A stretch of 64,000 nucleotides of DNA, taken from positions 4,037,965-4,101,964 of the forward strand of contig QRDG01000473.1 in the NCBI GenBank assembly GCA_012064385.1, given 5' to 3'. Each line of letters starts with the position of its first letter. The first letter of the stretch is position 1. Made by a program: the position numbers and the translations under genes. This DNA comes from Puccinellia tenuiflora (lineage: Eukaryota; Streptophyta; Magnoliopsida; Poales; Poaceae). Positions 1-10,196 of this stretch are shown piece by piece. A model generated the notes under the pieces. It saw only the letters and a list, made by a program, of their open reading frames with translations. It was not told where the DNA came from and did not search any database.

Positions 1-156
1 GTACATGATGCGCCACGTGCGGCCGCCGACGGGGAAGCCGCAGGAGAGGACGTGCTCGCCGGTGGCCACCAACGCCTTGGTGTGGGAGTAGCCGTGTAGC
101 TTCAGGACGTGGTGCCCCGTCGCCTTCGCCCGGGCGACGATGGTCGAGGTCGACAT
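1..156 (-). CDS. MATH-BTB protein, N-terminal part (runs off window)
   Basis: A minus-strand frame opens at an ATG (154-156) and stays open for 52 codons to the window edge. The translation starts MSTSTIVARAKATG and goes on with HHVLKLHGYSHTKALVATGE, then a CGFPVGGRTWRI segment. This matches the start of a MATH domain (hydrophobic strand, GYS.TK motif, then F.VGG..W.I), as in the large grass family of MATH-BTB proteins, which act as substrate adaptors of CUL3 ubiquitin ligases. The BTB part would lie outside the window, so domain order and integrity cannot be confirmed. A MATH-only protein is possible. No intron is visible; many family members are single-exon. Confidence 0.8.
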   Translation of the reverse strand, partial: MSTSTIVARAKATGHHVLKLHGYSHTKALVATGEHVLSCGFPVGGRTWRIMY

Positions 157-594
157 GGCGGCGACAATGGAGCGATCAGATCGCCTGCAGCAGGTTTTCT
201 AATGTACGTATGTGTTTTTGTTTTTTAGGGCTTTCTAATGCCCCTAATTATCATGGAGCTACGAAATTGTTACTTGTTACCAACGGAAAACATATACCGA
301 TCTGGGGAGCAGTTGTAGTGTAGTACTAGTACAACTCCGGATCCCGGCTTGCGTACGTGGAACAATGGACACGAAGATCTACTCGACTCGACAATTCGCC
401 TCTGTTCCTCAAATAACACTACATCACAGGAAAAATACTACTACTACGTTGAACATGGGGCACATGAACCCGGTTGGGAAATGTATTTTCTAAATGTTTA
501 AAATTTCTATAAAAAAAATTGCGTGTATATCTACACATTCCATATGTGCATAGAAAATTTCACAAAGAAACGACTTTTACTTCGGAAATCCATT
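157..594. other. Upstream flank of the MATH gene, no gene seen
   Basis: No coding frame of interest. This should contain the promoter and 5'UTR of the minus-strand MATH gene, but I see no clear TATA box. From about 480 the sequence becomes AT-rich and leads into a foldback element. Confidence 0.4.
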
Positions 595-960
595 TCGGGT
601 CATGGGTGCATCTGCACCCATGACCCAAAAAAACCATTTTCCAAATGTCAAAAATTCCAAAAATAAATATGGAGATAGTTCAACATATTTCATGTTAGCA
701 CAAAAAAATTCGCGGTGAAAAGATATTTTGTGCGACCTGTGCAAAAAAGACAAATCCGGATTGCTACAAAAGACTTTTGTACGAGACATGGTTTTGTCTT
801 TTTTGCACAGGTCACACAAAATGTCTTTTCACAGCGAAATTTTTTATGCTAGCACTAAAAATGTTGATGCATATCCGAATTTTTTTTTGGAATTTTTTGA
901 CACATTGAAAAAAACTAAAAATGTTTTACCCAGTGGGTGCATCTGCACTCATGAGCCAAA
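595..960. repeat. Foldback MITE-like element
   Basis: The two halves are imperfect inverted copies of each other. The minus strand of the left half and the plus strand of the right half both translate as MCDLCKKDK...LSFLHRSHK.SFH. Each end carries its own short palindrome around GGGTGCATCTGCAC (601-622 and 933-953). The centre, near 750-820, has the motif GTCTTTTTTGCACAGGTC facing its inverted partner. There is no coding capacity beyond these mirrored frames. A related element lies at 31538-31917. Confidence 0.7.
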
Positions 961-974
961 AATCCGTGTCCCTT

Positions 975-1205
975 TTACTTGACCTATGTAAAGAAGACAA
1001 AAATACATCATATATATACTACTATATAGCACTTATATTTTCTCTTTTTTACGGAGTCAAAGTAAATAATAATTTCGTCACGAAAATCATGTGCATGGCA
1101 TATGTTTTGCATTACTTATGCATGGAAATTTGTTCGAATTTTTTGGACATGTTTTTAACAGTTTTTGACATTTCAAATAGGAGGATGCATATGCCCCCAT
1201 GTTCA
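975..1205. repeat. Partial second copy of the foldback element
   Basis: It repeats the pattern of the right half of the 595-960 element. It has GACCTATGTAAAGAAGACAA near the start, a stretch with GAATTTTTTGGACATG and TTTGACATTTC, and it ends in a palindrome-like GATGCATATGCCCCCAT (about 1183-1202). The left half is missing or too diverged to see. Confidence 0.45.
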
Positions 1206-3737
1206 CTATATTCATCTATACATCACATTAGATTATTGGAGGCCCAATAATGTGGCCTAAAAAAAAACCGAAAGTGCCTTTAAAAATCTTCGAATGCATT
1301 TTAAAAAGTGTGTATCAAATAGGGTAGGGAAAATCGTTAAATGTATTTTAAAAATGCATTTAAAATTGATTGTTTGAGGCACTTTTTACAATGTTTCTTT
1401 CAAAATACTTTTTCGAGGCACTTTGAAAAGTAGTGTAGATTATAATTGGAGGCACTATTGAGCAATGCCTGCAAATATTTTTTAGGCACTTCTGCAAATT
1501 GCCGCAAAAAATATTTGTAGGCACTTTACCACAATTCTTGACACTTTTTACAATGGCGTTAAAATTATACAGTCAACATCATTACAGTTCATCCAATGAA
1601 CATACATGATATACAGAATTTATTACTTACACTCCATTACAAACTGTCCAGTCCATCATATATTCATATAGTACAGTTTTCATTGTACATTCAATGAACC
1701 CAGCAGAAATGTAAGTTAACATATTTAACTAAGAAAGCATGCATACTATCTAGCTAGACATTTCTATTTCCTTGTATTTCTCCTTGTGAAAGCTCCTGAA
1801 ATAGTGAACAGAAAATGGGATTTCTGGCTACAATAATAAAGAGACCAAACTGAGGATAAAACCTCACTCAAGAATACTAATACTAAAATAAAAAATATAG
1901 GTTACCTTGATGTCATTTTGAAAGATGATATATATAGTATCTTTAAAACTATAGTATCCTTTTATGGACCTCGGGGAGGAGGCAACAGACTGAGTGCAGA
2001 TACCCCGATCGCCAATCCTAGGACGGGTGATCTAATTACTCCAAAACCAAAAATACAGGTCAAGTTAGACCACCTGGCCCCAAGGTCCAAGTTGGTGACT
2101 GTGTCAAGTAATTAAGACATAATTCTAGTGATGAAACATCAGTAATGGAACTTATGACATGCAAATCGTCCGTGCACTTCCTTTAACATAAGGATTTTGT
2201 TGATGCAGATGAGTCGATGTCTTATTGAATTAGCATTTCTAAAAAAGTAGTAAACACTATGACGTGCAGATCATTGGCCATCTTTGTTGCTCATTTCATT
2301 TAATGGAGGGCCCAACATTTAAAGATAACTAGGATTAAATGCACGGAATCCACATCAGAACCAAGGAATGCTATGCTAACCTGCAGAAGAAAATCAACAT
2401 CGCCTCATGTTCAGGTAACCAAGCTCACCTCAGAGCTTTCAGCATTCTTCAATTGCATCCTGCGTAACAGAGACATAAGTGTGTTATTACAGAACATTAG
2501 AATGTTAAATGCATCCCATTATATAAGCTGGTTTGGGTGATCAAATGGATAAAACAGCTGCAAAACATATCACACTCATCTGGAAAAAGCTTAAAACAAC
2601 TAGGACATCAAAGCTTTTGAACCCTCAACACAGCCATGCAGCAAACCTTGAACAACTAGGACATGTGTGGCGTACAGGGAGCCAGGCACGCATGACGACG
2701 ATGAGCTGAGACGATCGATTGAACAAACAGGTTCAACACTGAGATGAAAACGATTTGAACATAACCATCATACACCAGCACTTGTGAAGTAATGAACTGC
2801 TATACCTTACAAGACATGGACATGTACAGAAGCAGAAATAAACAAATTAACACTCTTTTGACATCCTGCTTCGACTTACTCCGGACATTCGCCGATTTAG
2901 ATCAATTTACTAAGCGAACAGAAGCTCTGAACAGAATTTTAACAGGAAATAAATAGTGCAGAATATATACTGTAATTAAAACATCGCCAGGTCGCGCAGC
3001 CAGGTTGTGTTGATACCACCAGTACATTTTTTTCCAGCGAGATTAGCAGCACTACACAATTCATCCTACGGTTCAAGCCTGACCATAGCAGGTTGTAGAC
3101 TTGAAGTAACCAAACCATGTTCAGTAAAACATTCAGGTTATTCAGAGAAGTAGAACCTAGGCTGCTATTTTCAGGATTTAAAAGTGGCCACAAAATTAGT
3201 TATATTACACACAAGTATAGTTTACTCTAAACATCACAGTTTAGCTTAGAGATGTAAGTGGGATCCCACCTACATCCCACTTATAGTTCATTTGAGGATT
3301 CTAGTTCAAATTTTGAGACAAATACCCTGCCATAATGTCCACCATACCTATCTATGTGGCAATTTGGAAATACCAACATTGAGTCATGTTGAGCATTAGT
3401 CTTAAAGCTAGCAAGGTTGGTGTGGTTTCAACATTATATACAAATCTAACATAAGACTTGCCAAAGGGTGACTGCAATAGTGAAATGACCAAATATAGCA
3501 CTTCAAGGCACGACAAAGTTTTATGTTTGTTGTCGTGTATGTACCAAGTATAGTGGATGTGAAGATTGTTGTTCTGAACCACTACAATTTTGACAACTAA
3601 GCTAAAAATATTTTTGGATACCATTCATTTCGTTACACGGTATGACAAGGTTGAACAAAACGAAACAAAACTCTACTACTGGCATCTTCACCAAGAATGA
3701 TGTTATTTTACAGGCAATCATAGCCTAAGACAGCCTG
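1206..3737. other. Gene-free stretch downstream of the F-box gene
   Basis: AT-rich sequence with no convincing coding frame. A small inverted repeat (GCCTGCAAATATTTTTTA against its complement) sits at about 1468-1523, inside a zone where AGGCACTTT recurs (1380-1550), probably a decayed MITE. The part next to 3737 should hold the 3'UTR of the F-box gene; I found no clear polyadenylation signal. The open frames at 2939-3193 and 3352-3624 are short and look random. Confidence 0.4.
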
Positions 3738-4934
3738 CTAAACAGTAAGTCGAACCAGACTTTCGATGTAAGGTATTACATTGAAGAAGAATATATTACG
3801 CCCAGCAGACTCATCGGTGCCTGCTCCACGACGATGGTATCTCAGCCCATCCATATTACACATTTCGGTGAGCTCCTTCGAGTGCAGCTTGTAGCAGTAT
3901 ATACGGCGATTTGCATCTAACATTATCACGTCGCCGGTAAGATGAGCCACTGGACGGCCAACTTGTATCGTCTGTATTGAGTAACGCTGCTCCCATAGCG
4001 AGTTCATACAAGCATCTTGTACCAATGTCCAGATGGACAATGGCTGTGGGCCAGGCATAGTACTGCTAGAAGCAATCAGGCATAGCGTCTCGTGCATCAC
4101 CTCCAACAAGATGGATTCGTCAAGGCCGGGGTCCAAAGAATGAGGCAAACTGGTGAGGCCGAATGTCTCATCTTCCAGGTTAAAGCGGAGAAGGCAACGC
4201 GGAGGCCGCAGCTTATACTTCTTGTCAACAAGCCAAAACAAGCACCCAACGACTGATTTGGGGGTTATCCCCCCCACGATGGTATACGGTGGATCAGCAG
4301 CTGTATCTCTCCATGAAGAATCCTTGTCACCGACTGTGTACACTTGCGTACCCATGTGGAAAACGTCCGTGAGAGGATCAATGGACCGGTAAAATGCACG
4401 TACAACCTTGTATCTGCCAGTGCGAGGATCCCGGCCGAGTCCTACTGGGAGACAGATGTCGGGTGGCACTGGTATTTTGTTTGGGTTACTTTCTGGCAGT
4501 GTTAATGTGTCTCTCGTGGCCGGATTGAAAAGGTAAACCTTGGTGTTGGTGGGGAGAAGCACCAGGCCGTCGCAGTGGGCGAAGTCGCATACCGAACTGA
4601 ATTCGCCACGAAAGTCTTGGCTGTATATGAGTCTCGCCTCTGTGGCGGAGCCTGGCAGCCATTCGTAGAAGCGGATTTGGGTTGAAAACGTGGTCGGCCA
4701 CCCCTCCCATTCTTCAGTGATAGGGCTGTCAAGGGCGTGGGGGGTAATGAGCAACGATGGGTTTCGCTTCCATTTTGATGCAGAGTACTCCAGTTGCTCG
4801 CGGATGAACAAAGGGTCCGAGATAATTGCGCGCCAGGCCTTGCTAACTGACTTGAACCGCAAGAGGGATTTGACAGGCAGACGGAGAAGGATCTCCAAAA
4901 CTAACTCATCCAAGAACTCGACTGGCGCCTCCAT
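3738..4934 (-). CDS. F-box protein with F-box-associated domain
   Basis: An intact 398-codon frame. Residues ~7-48 form an F-box: LDELVLEILLRLPVKSLLRF, then KSVSKAWRAIISDPLFI. The rest resembles the F-box-associated (FBA) repeat region: FNPATRDTLTLPES, a GLGRDPRTGRYKVVRAFY strand, GCLFWLVDKKYK, and a late segment LSIWTLVQDACMNSLWEQRY. Such proteins are substrate receptors of SCF (SKP1-CUL1-F-box) ubiquitin ligases; the target cannot be predicted. The ATG at 4934 was chosen over an in-frame one at 5093. The upstream codons give a hydrophobic non-F-box stretch and end at a good splice acceptor (4947-4948), and the predicted leader exon contains no ATG. This is the only complete, undamaged host gene in the window. 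Confidence 0.88.
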   Translation of the reverse strand: MEAPVEFLDELVLEILLRLPVKSLLRFKSVSKAWRAIISDPLFIREQLEYSASKWKRNPSLLITPHALDSPITEEWEGWPTTFSTQIRFYEWLPGSATEARLIYSQDFRGEFSSVCDFAHCDGLVLLPTNTKVYLFNPATRDTLTLPESNPNKIPVPPDICLPVGLGRDPRTGRYKVVRAFYRSIDPLTDVFHMGTQVYTVGDKDSSWRDTAADPPYTIVGGITPKSVVGCLFWLVDKKYKLRPPRCLLRFNLEDETFGLTSLPHSLDPGLDESILLEVMHETLCLIASSSTMPGPQPLSIWTLVQDACMNSLWEQRYSIQTIQVGRPVAHLTGDVIMLDANRRIYCYKLHSKELTEMCNMDGLRYHRRGAGTDESAGRNIFFFNVIPYIESLVRLTV

Positions 4935-4946
4935 CTTCTTCAAGTT

Positions 4947-5145
4947 CTGAGCACACACGAAAAAATATGAACAATTACATCCTGAAAATAGTCTCCCTTT
5001 TTTTTTGCTAACAAAAACAGACACCGTATATACAAGTAGAAAGAAAGTAACAATAATTAAATCAGTATATGGGATATGATTTGCGAGGAGCATATATCAG
5101 ATTCTGATAAGCATTCTACAAAATATAATGAGGAGCTAAACTTAC
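4947..5145 (-). other. 5'UTR intron of the F-box gene
   Basis: On the minus strand the leader reads ...TAC then GTAAGT at 5145, inside the palindrome CTTACGTAAG (5141-5150). It ends in TGTGTGCTCAG at 4947, giving a 199 bp intron. The second exon starts 12 bases before the ATG. The predicted first exon (about 5445-5146) has no upstream ATG. Confidence 0.65.
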
Positions 5146-5472
5146 GTAAGTACGCGGTCGCCCTTCTTTCTTCACTGCTCCGAGGCTGTGCGCGCCCGAG
5201 ATCGCCGGCGGAAACCGACGGCTGTTCTGCCCGAACTGGAGCGGAAAGGGGAACGACGGGGAAGAAAAGAACGACCTGGTTGATTGAGAGAGGAACGGAG
5301 GACTGACTTGAGATGGGCCTGCCCCCGCGCTCGCTCCGATTGGGGCGGCGAAAACCTAGCCCCAAAAAGCCTCCCTCTCTGCCGCCACCGGAGGACGCCG
5401 CCGGGCTCGGACCGTGCGGGGGACGGTGGCGGCGGGGAGTCACGCTTCTCTCCTGCCTTGGGTCGCGCGATT

Positions 5473-5482
5473 CCTATATATC
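5473..5482 (-). promoter_or_regulatory. TATA box of the F-box gene
   Basis: The minus strand reads GATATATAGG in a GC-rich surround. A start about 30 bases downstream (near 5445) would give a ~300 nt leader exon before the 5'UTR intron. The GC-rich block 5150-5560 looks like a grass promoter and first exon. Confidence 0.6.
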
Positions 5483-5639
5483 GCCCGCTGGCGAAATGTA
5501 GTTTGCGTCGCCTCAAGGATCTTCCATCCGCGTCGTTCTGGGCTGGGCCCAAGTTCGGTAACGTCGCGCGTCCCTGCTTCCTTTTTCCCACGCACGCTGC
5601 TTTCTTTCTTTTTTTCTCCCACGCACACGCTGCTTCCTT

Positions 5640-7150
5640 TTTTCTTTTTCCAGTTTTCGTTTTTTGTTTTTCTTTTCTGTTTTCATTTTATTTTCCTTTT
5701 ACGTTTCTTTTTTGTTTCGTTTTATTTTTATTTTTGAACGATTTTCATTTTCATTTTCGGTTTCTTTTCTGTTTTCATTTAATTTTTTAGTTTTATTTTC
5801 GTTCTTTTAATTTTTCTTTTCCTATTTCTTTTATTTTTCTTGTTTTCACTTTTTATTTTTTGTTTTTGTTTTCGTTTTTTTTCTTTTTCCTTTTGTTTTT
5901 CGCCCCCATTTCCTGTTTTCAAAATTCATGCAACAATAGTTTTCGGTCAACCCATTTTCTGTTCATTTTTAAAATCGTTCAAAAACAGTTTTTGTTCCAC
6001 CGATTTTTCTGTTCATTTTTAAAATCATTTAAAAATAGTTTCCGTTCACATCCATTTCTGTTCATTTTTTAAAAATTCAAAAATAGTTTTCGTTTACTGT
6101 ACTTTTCGTTCACTTTTAAATCGTTCAAAAATAGTTTTTGTTCACTTTTAAAATCGTTCAAAAATAACTTTTGTTCATCAATATTTTTATGCTCACTTTT
6201 TAAATATGTTCAAAAATTATTTTTGTTCACCGACCTTTTTCTGTTCACTTTTAAAATTGTTCAAAATAAATTTTGTTCACTTTCAAAATCGTTCAAAATA
6301 ACATTTGTTCATAAATATTTTATGCTCACTTTTAAATATGTTTTAAAAAAATTGTTCACCGACCTTTTTCTGTTCACTTTTAAAATTGTTCAAAAAAATT
6401 CACAATATGTTCAAACTAAAAAATGTTCAAATTCAAAAAATGTTTAGATTCAAAAATTGTTCAAATATGAAATCTGTTCAAATTCAAAAAAATGCTCATA
6501 TTCAAAAAATGTTCAAATTAAAAAAATTGTTCACATTTGAAATTTGTTCAGATTCAAAAAATGTTCATATTCAAAAAAATTCAAATTCATTTAAAAAAAA
6601 TTGTCACCGACATTTTCTGTTCACCGATATTTTCTGTTCATTTTTTAATCGTTCAAAAATATTTTACGTTCACTAACATTTTTTCGTTCACTTTAAAAAA
6701 TCTTTCAAAATAGTTTCTGTTCACCGATATTTCTGTTTACTTTTTAAAATTGTTCCAAATTAGTTTCTGTTCACCGATTTTCTATTGACTTTTGAAAAGG
6801 TCAAAATAGTTTTCGTTCACCGACATAATCTGTTCAAATTTGAAAAGTGATTTAGCGCTCAAAATTGTTCAAAATGAAATTTTGTTCAATTTTAAGAAAT
6901 GTTCGAATTTGAAACAAAATTGAATATTTTTTTTACAAAACTAAACAATTTTCAAATTTGAACATATTTAAATTTGTACAAATTTTCAAAACTGAACATT
7001 TTCAAAATCATAAATAAAGTGAAAATAAATTAAATAAACAAAAAACAGAAAAGAAAATAAAAGAAAAGAAAGCGAAAAAAGACATTTTTCTGTTCACTTT
7101 TTAAAAATGTTCAAAAAATGTTTTTGTTCACCGAGCTTTTCTGTTCAATT
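5640..7150. repeat. T-rich degenerate repeat field
   Basis: It starts with a T-rich tract (5640-5920). From about 5930 a degenerate unit of roughly 58-60 bp recurs, built from TGTTCACTTTTAAAATCGTT, CAAAAATAGTTTTTGTTCA and CCGA. Later it shades into GTTCAAATTCAAAAAATG units (6400-6600), then back again (6610-7150). The short open frames in it are low-complexity artefacts. Blocks like this are common in Triticeae intergenic DNA. Confidence 0.7.
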
Positions 7151-7544
7151 TTAAAATTGTTCGAAATAGTTTTTGGTGGCCGACTTTTTCTTCACTTCGG
7201 ATATTTTTACTTTGTACTTCGAGAGAAATTTTGTACTTTCAAATATTTGTACTAGGTACTCAATATGTTTGTACTTCGGGTTTAATATTTTTTCTACTTT
7301 CAATTTCATTGTACATGTATTTCTGATTATTTTTTTTACTTTCGACAGAATATTTTTTTGTCTGCTTACGTGCGTGTACAAGTATGCCCGCGTTGCTCAA
7401 CGTCTCCTGGCTCGAGCGATCGTGGGATCGAGCTAGCTAGCTAGCTTTTTCTCAACGTCGATGTGATCCGCACCGCACGCATGCGTCCAGCGTACCAGCA
7501 ATCATACGAAACAGAACGTTTCCGCGCTGGGCCGGCNTCGATCA
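7151..7544. other. Junction stretch, nothing recognised
   Basis: AT-rich sequence passing into a GCTAGCTAGCTAGC run (7431-7446) and a mixed stretch that holds the single N of the window (7537). It separates the repeat field from the broken CACTA transposase. No CACTA 5' terminus could be found here. Confidence 0.4.
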
Positions 7545-8845
7545 GCATGAAGAAAGTCGTCGTTAGGCTACAGGAAGATGATCATGTGATACTAAATGGC
7601 TTGATATTTACTTCCCTCCTGCATTCTTCGACGTATGGTGCATTTGCTGATCCATGTCGTCGATGATATCACGGCTCGGGCCGATGTTCCTGCACAGCAT
7701 GATGCCGTTCGAAAGAATGAATGGTGTCATCAAATGATACGTTCGTAAGGGCCAGTCCAGATGGAAGCATCGTCCAGGGCTATCTCACCGAAGAGTGCAT
7801 CTCTTTCTGCACAAATTTTCTAGACGTCGAGAACCCTGTTGGTCTGCCCAAAAACAAGCACCTTGTCAGGCTCGATGGCGCAGGTCACAAAACAGGCAGG
7901 AGGGAACTACATGTGGACGACTCTGGCCGACGCGCCGACTTTGACAATGCAAACTTTGTAGCGCTACAACACATACAGTGGTCGATCCTTGGTTGGAAAA
8001 GAACAAAAGCTTCATTGAGAAGAAGTACAGTGACAATGGCCCACGAACGGACGTCGAAATAATCAAAGAGCACAACGCCCTTTCACGCGTTGGTTCAAGC
8101 GCCACCTTCTAGATAATCCTCCGTCAACGGATTCTGCGGAAGGAAGGAAAACTCATTATTCCTCTTGTCACGGCCCCGCGCCCAACCTGATGACATATCA
8201 AGCATACGATATCAACGGTTACACGTTCTACACGGAGGAAAAAGACAAGAATAGCGAATATCAGAACTCAGGGGTAAGATGGAATCCTTCATGGTGACGT
8301 CAAAGAAAGTACTACGGAAGGATCGAGGAGATCTGGGAGCTGGACTACTCTGGAGACAAGGTGCCGATGTTCCGTGTCAGATGGGCTAAGAGCGTCAGTC
8401 AAAAAAAAGAAGACGGATATTTCACCACCATGTCTATACCCGAACCCTCCAAGTCTACTGCTACCGCGAGCGTCATAGCGAAAACTGAACCATGGGTATT
8501 GGCCAGCCAAGTTGACCAATGCTTCTTCATAACCGACCCGACAATGCCTAGCCGTGTTGTCGTGAGAAGAGCATCATCGGAATGGATGGAGTCGCCAACG
8601 AGGAAGATTTCGACCAGTACGGCGACCCGAAGATGGAAGATGATGACGACGATGAAGAAACATACACCACAAGAAGAAGCAGGACAACACTACCCAAGTC
8701 AGGTGGTCTTCCGTTCGCAAGAAGAAGTCGAGATGTCCCGGGGCTAATTATTCGACCGCCACCAGAAGGGAAAGAAGATTGTGAAACGCTAGCTATAGCT
8801 GGTGTGGGAATTTGTAATCCTAATATCATCGGATTTGTACCCTAG
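7545..8845 (+). pseudogene. CACTA TNP2 transposase, C-terminal remnant
   Basis: Spread over three frames, the translation reads as the end of a TNP2 transposase. It has FPPAFFDV...HVVDDI and MMPFERMNGVIK (DUF4218-like), then SPDGSIVQGYLTEECISFC. A later stretch has YQAYDINGYTFYTEEKDKNS, and then GRIEEIWELDYSGDKVPMF and VLASQVDQCFFITDP (DUF4216-like). It finishes in an acidic tail, MEDDDDDEE. In intact elements this enzyme cuts and pastes the element. Here the catalytic N-terminal two-thirds are absent and there are several frameshifts (near 7720, 7980, 8290, 8580) and stops. The remnant cannot be functional. Confidence 0.85.
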
Positions 8846-8994
8846 AATTTTTGTAATCCTAATATCATCGGAATATTAGATATCCTAATATTAAGTATTT
8901 TAATATTTGAAATGTGTCTGGAAATTAAATTGAAATGTGATATGTAATACTAATATTTAAATTGTGTGTCTTAATGAAATGCAATGAAAAATGA

Positions 8995-9158
8995 AAATGC
9001 AATGATAAGAAATATTATAAATGAAATGCAATGAGAAGAAAAATTATAAATGAAATGCAATGAGAAGAAATATTATAAATGTGATGTGTAATACTAATTA
9101 ATATTTAGGAGTATAAATGAAATTATGAATGAAATGCAATGAGAAGAAATATTATAAA
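8995..9158. repeat. 29 bp tandem repeat in the CACTA spacer
   Basis: Three adjacent copies of AAATGCAATGAGAAGAAA plus ATTATAAATG run from about 8995 to 9081, with a fourth near 9129-9158. They lie in the AT-rich spacer (8846-9222) between the TNP2 tail and the subterminal-type repeats, which holds no gene. Confidence 0.75.
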
Positions 9159-9222
9159 TTAAATGAAATGCAATTGTAATAAGTATTGGATGAAATGCAG
9201 AAAAATATATAAAATAAATAGA

Positions 9223-9351
9223 TAGCCGTGGCGCAGGGAAGCCGTCCTGCGCCACGCATAACTTACCCATGCCGCACCCATATTTCCATGCGCCACGGCT
9301 ATTCTACTTACCCGTGCCGCAGGGATGCTATCGTGCGCCACGGGTAAGTTG
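9223..9351. repeat. CACTA subterminal-type repeats inside the element
   Basis: Several copies of GCCGTGGCGCAGG, its complement CTGCGCCACG, and TACCCGTGCCGCAGGG occur in both orientations. They match the repeats next to the right terminus (29985-30219). In CACTA elements such repeats bind the TNPA/TNP1 protein. Here they stand just upstream of the TNP1 leader rather than at an element end. Confidence 0.75.
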
Positions 9352-9484
9352 ACCTAGATCTAAAAAATCGCGCGCGCGAACCGTTCCCCACTACACTCGA
9401 CTCTCTCTGCGCCGGTCGTTCCCCTCCTCTCCGTCTTCGTTGCCGTTGATCGCCGCCGCATCGAGCCTACTCCTCGGCCGTGCC

Positions 9485-10171
9485 TGTTGGGGATATGAAC
9501 CCTAGATACCCAGAAGGAGGTCAAAATCGTTCAAGGACTCAAGCCGGTCATCTCAAGGCGAATCCAATCGTCCGGCTTGAACATCTCCGTCGGCTTGAGC
9601 AGCCGGCTTCCACCCACCGACCAGTCCGTACTGGTGGGCCAGGATCACGCAACTGTCACCTGATGGACAGTACGCCCTGTCGGACGTTACAGCAGCAGTG
9701 TAATGATGAGTTGGCCCAAGCCGGCTTGAAACCGTAGTGATGTCATAGGGTTAAACTTGTAACTCCCCTGTAACCTAAAACCCTAGCCCGATGCCTATAT
9801 AAGGCGGGCTAGAACCTCCTGCGCGAGGCAGATGAAGGCATGCAACCAAAAGCAAGCAACCAAGGAAAGGAAGAAGCGACGAGCAACCAGAACACCCAAG
9901 TAGCATCATCTTCAACCTCCAGCCGGCCAGGACTTCCAGCCGGCTGCCATCCGAACACAGCTCAAGGAGCATCTGTAGCCCGATTCTGTGATCAAGTAAT
10001 AAGAACAAGAAGAGCAGGACGTAGGGGTGTTACCTCCACAAGAGGGCCCTGAACCTGGGTAACTCGTATGTGTATGCGTGCTAGTTACTCAATCCCGCGC
10101 GAGCATCCATTGTCGCCTGCCCCATCCTTCTTTCCATCTCTGATGGATATGCCGTGCTACCCACCACGACA
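9485..10171 (+). repeat. 5' LTR of the Tat element
   Basis: It begins TGTTGGGGATATGAACCC and ends CTACCCACCACGACA. A TATA box (CTATATAAGG, about 9795-9804) should drive the sense transcript. The copy at 23810 is nearly identical. Confidence 0.93.
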
Positions 10172-10173
10172 TT

Positions 10174-10190
10174 TGGCGCCCACCGTGGGG
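10174..10190 (+). promoter_or_regulatory. tRNA primer binding site
   Basis: TGGCGCCCACCGTGGGG starts two bases after the 5' LTR, the expected place for minus-strand cDNA priming. The exact tRNA was not identified. Confidence 0.75.
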
Positions 10191-10196
10191 CTCGCG

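Noticed and set aside
4935..5093. N-terminal 53-codon extension of the F-box frame
   Set aside because: It crosses a good splice acceptor and a probable 5'UTR intron. Its hydrophobic sequence is unlike any F-box protein start.
5284..5790. 168-codon plus-strand frame upstream of the F-box gene
   Set aside because: It lies over the GC-rich promoter and a T-rich tract. The second half is a run of Phe/Leu/Ser from low-complexity DNA.
7173..7436. Short frames at the edge of the T-rich repeat field
   Set aside because: Low-complexity sequence with no family resemblance.
1..7544. A CACTA 5' terminus (CACTAGTAGGG or CACTACAAGAAA type) for the element ending at 30235
   Set aside because: I looked for it upstream of the TNP2 remnant and found none; the element is treated as 5'-truncated.
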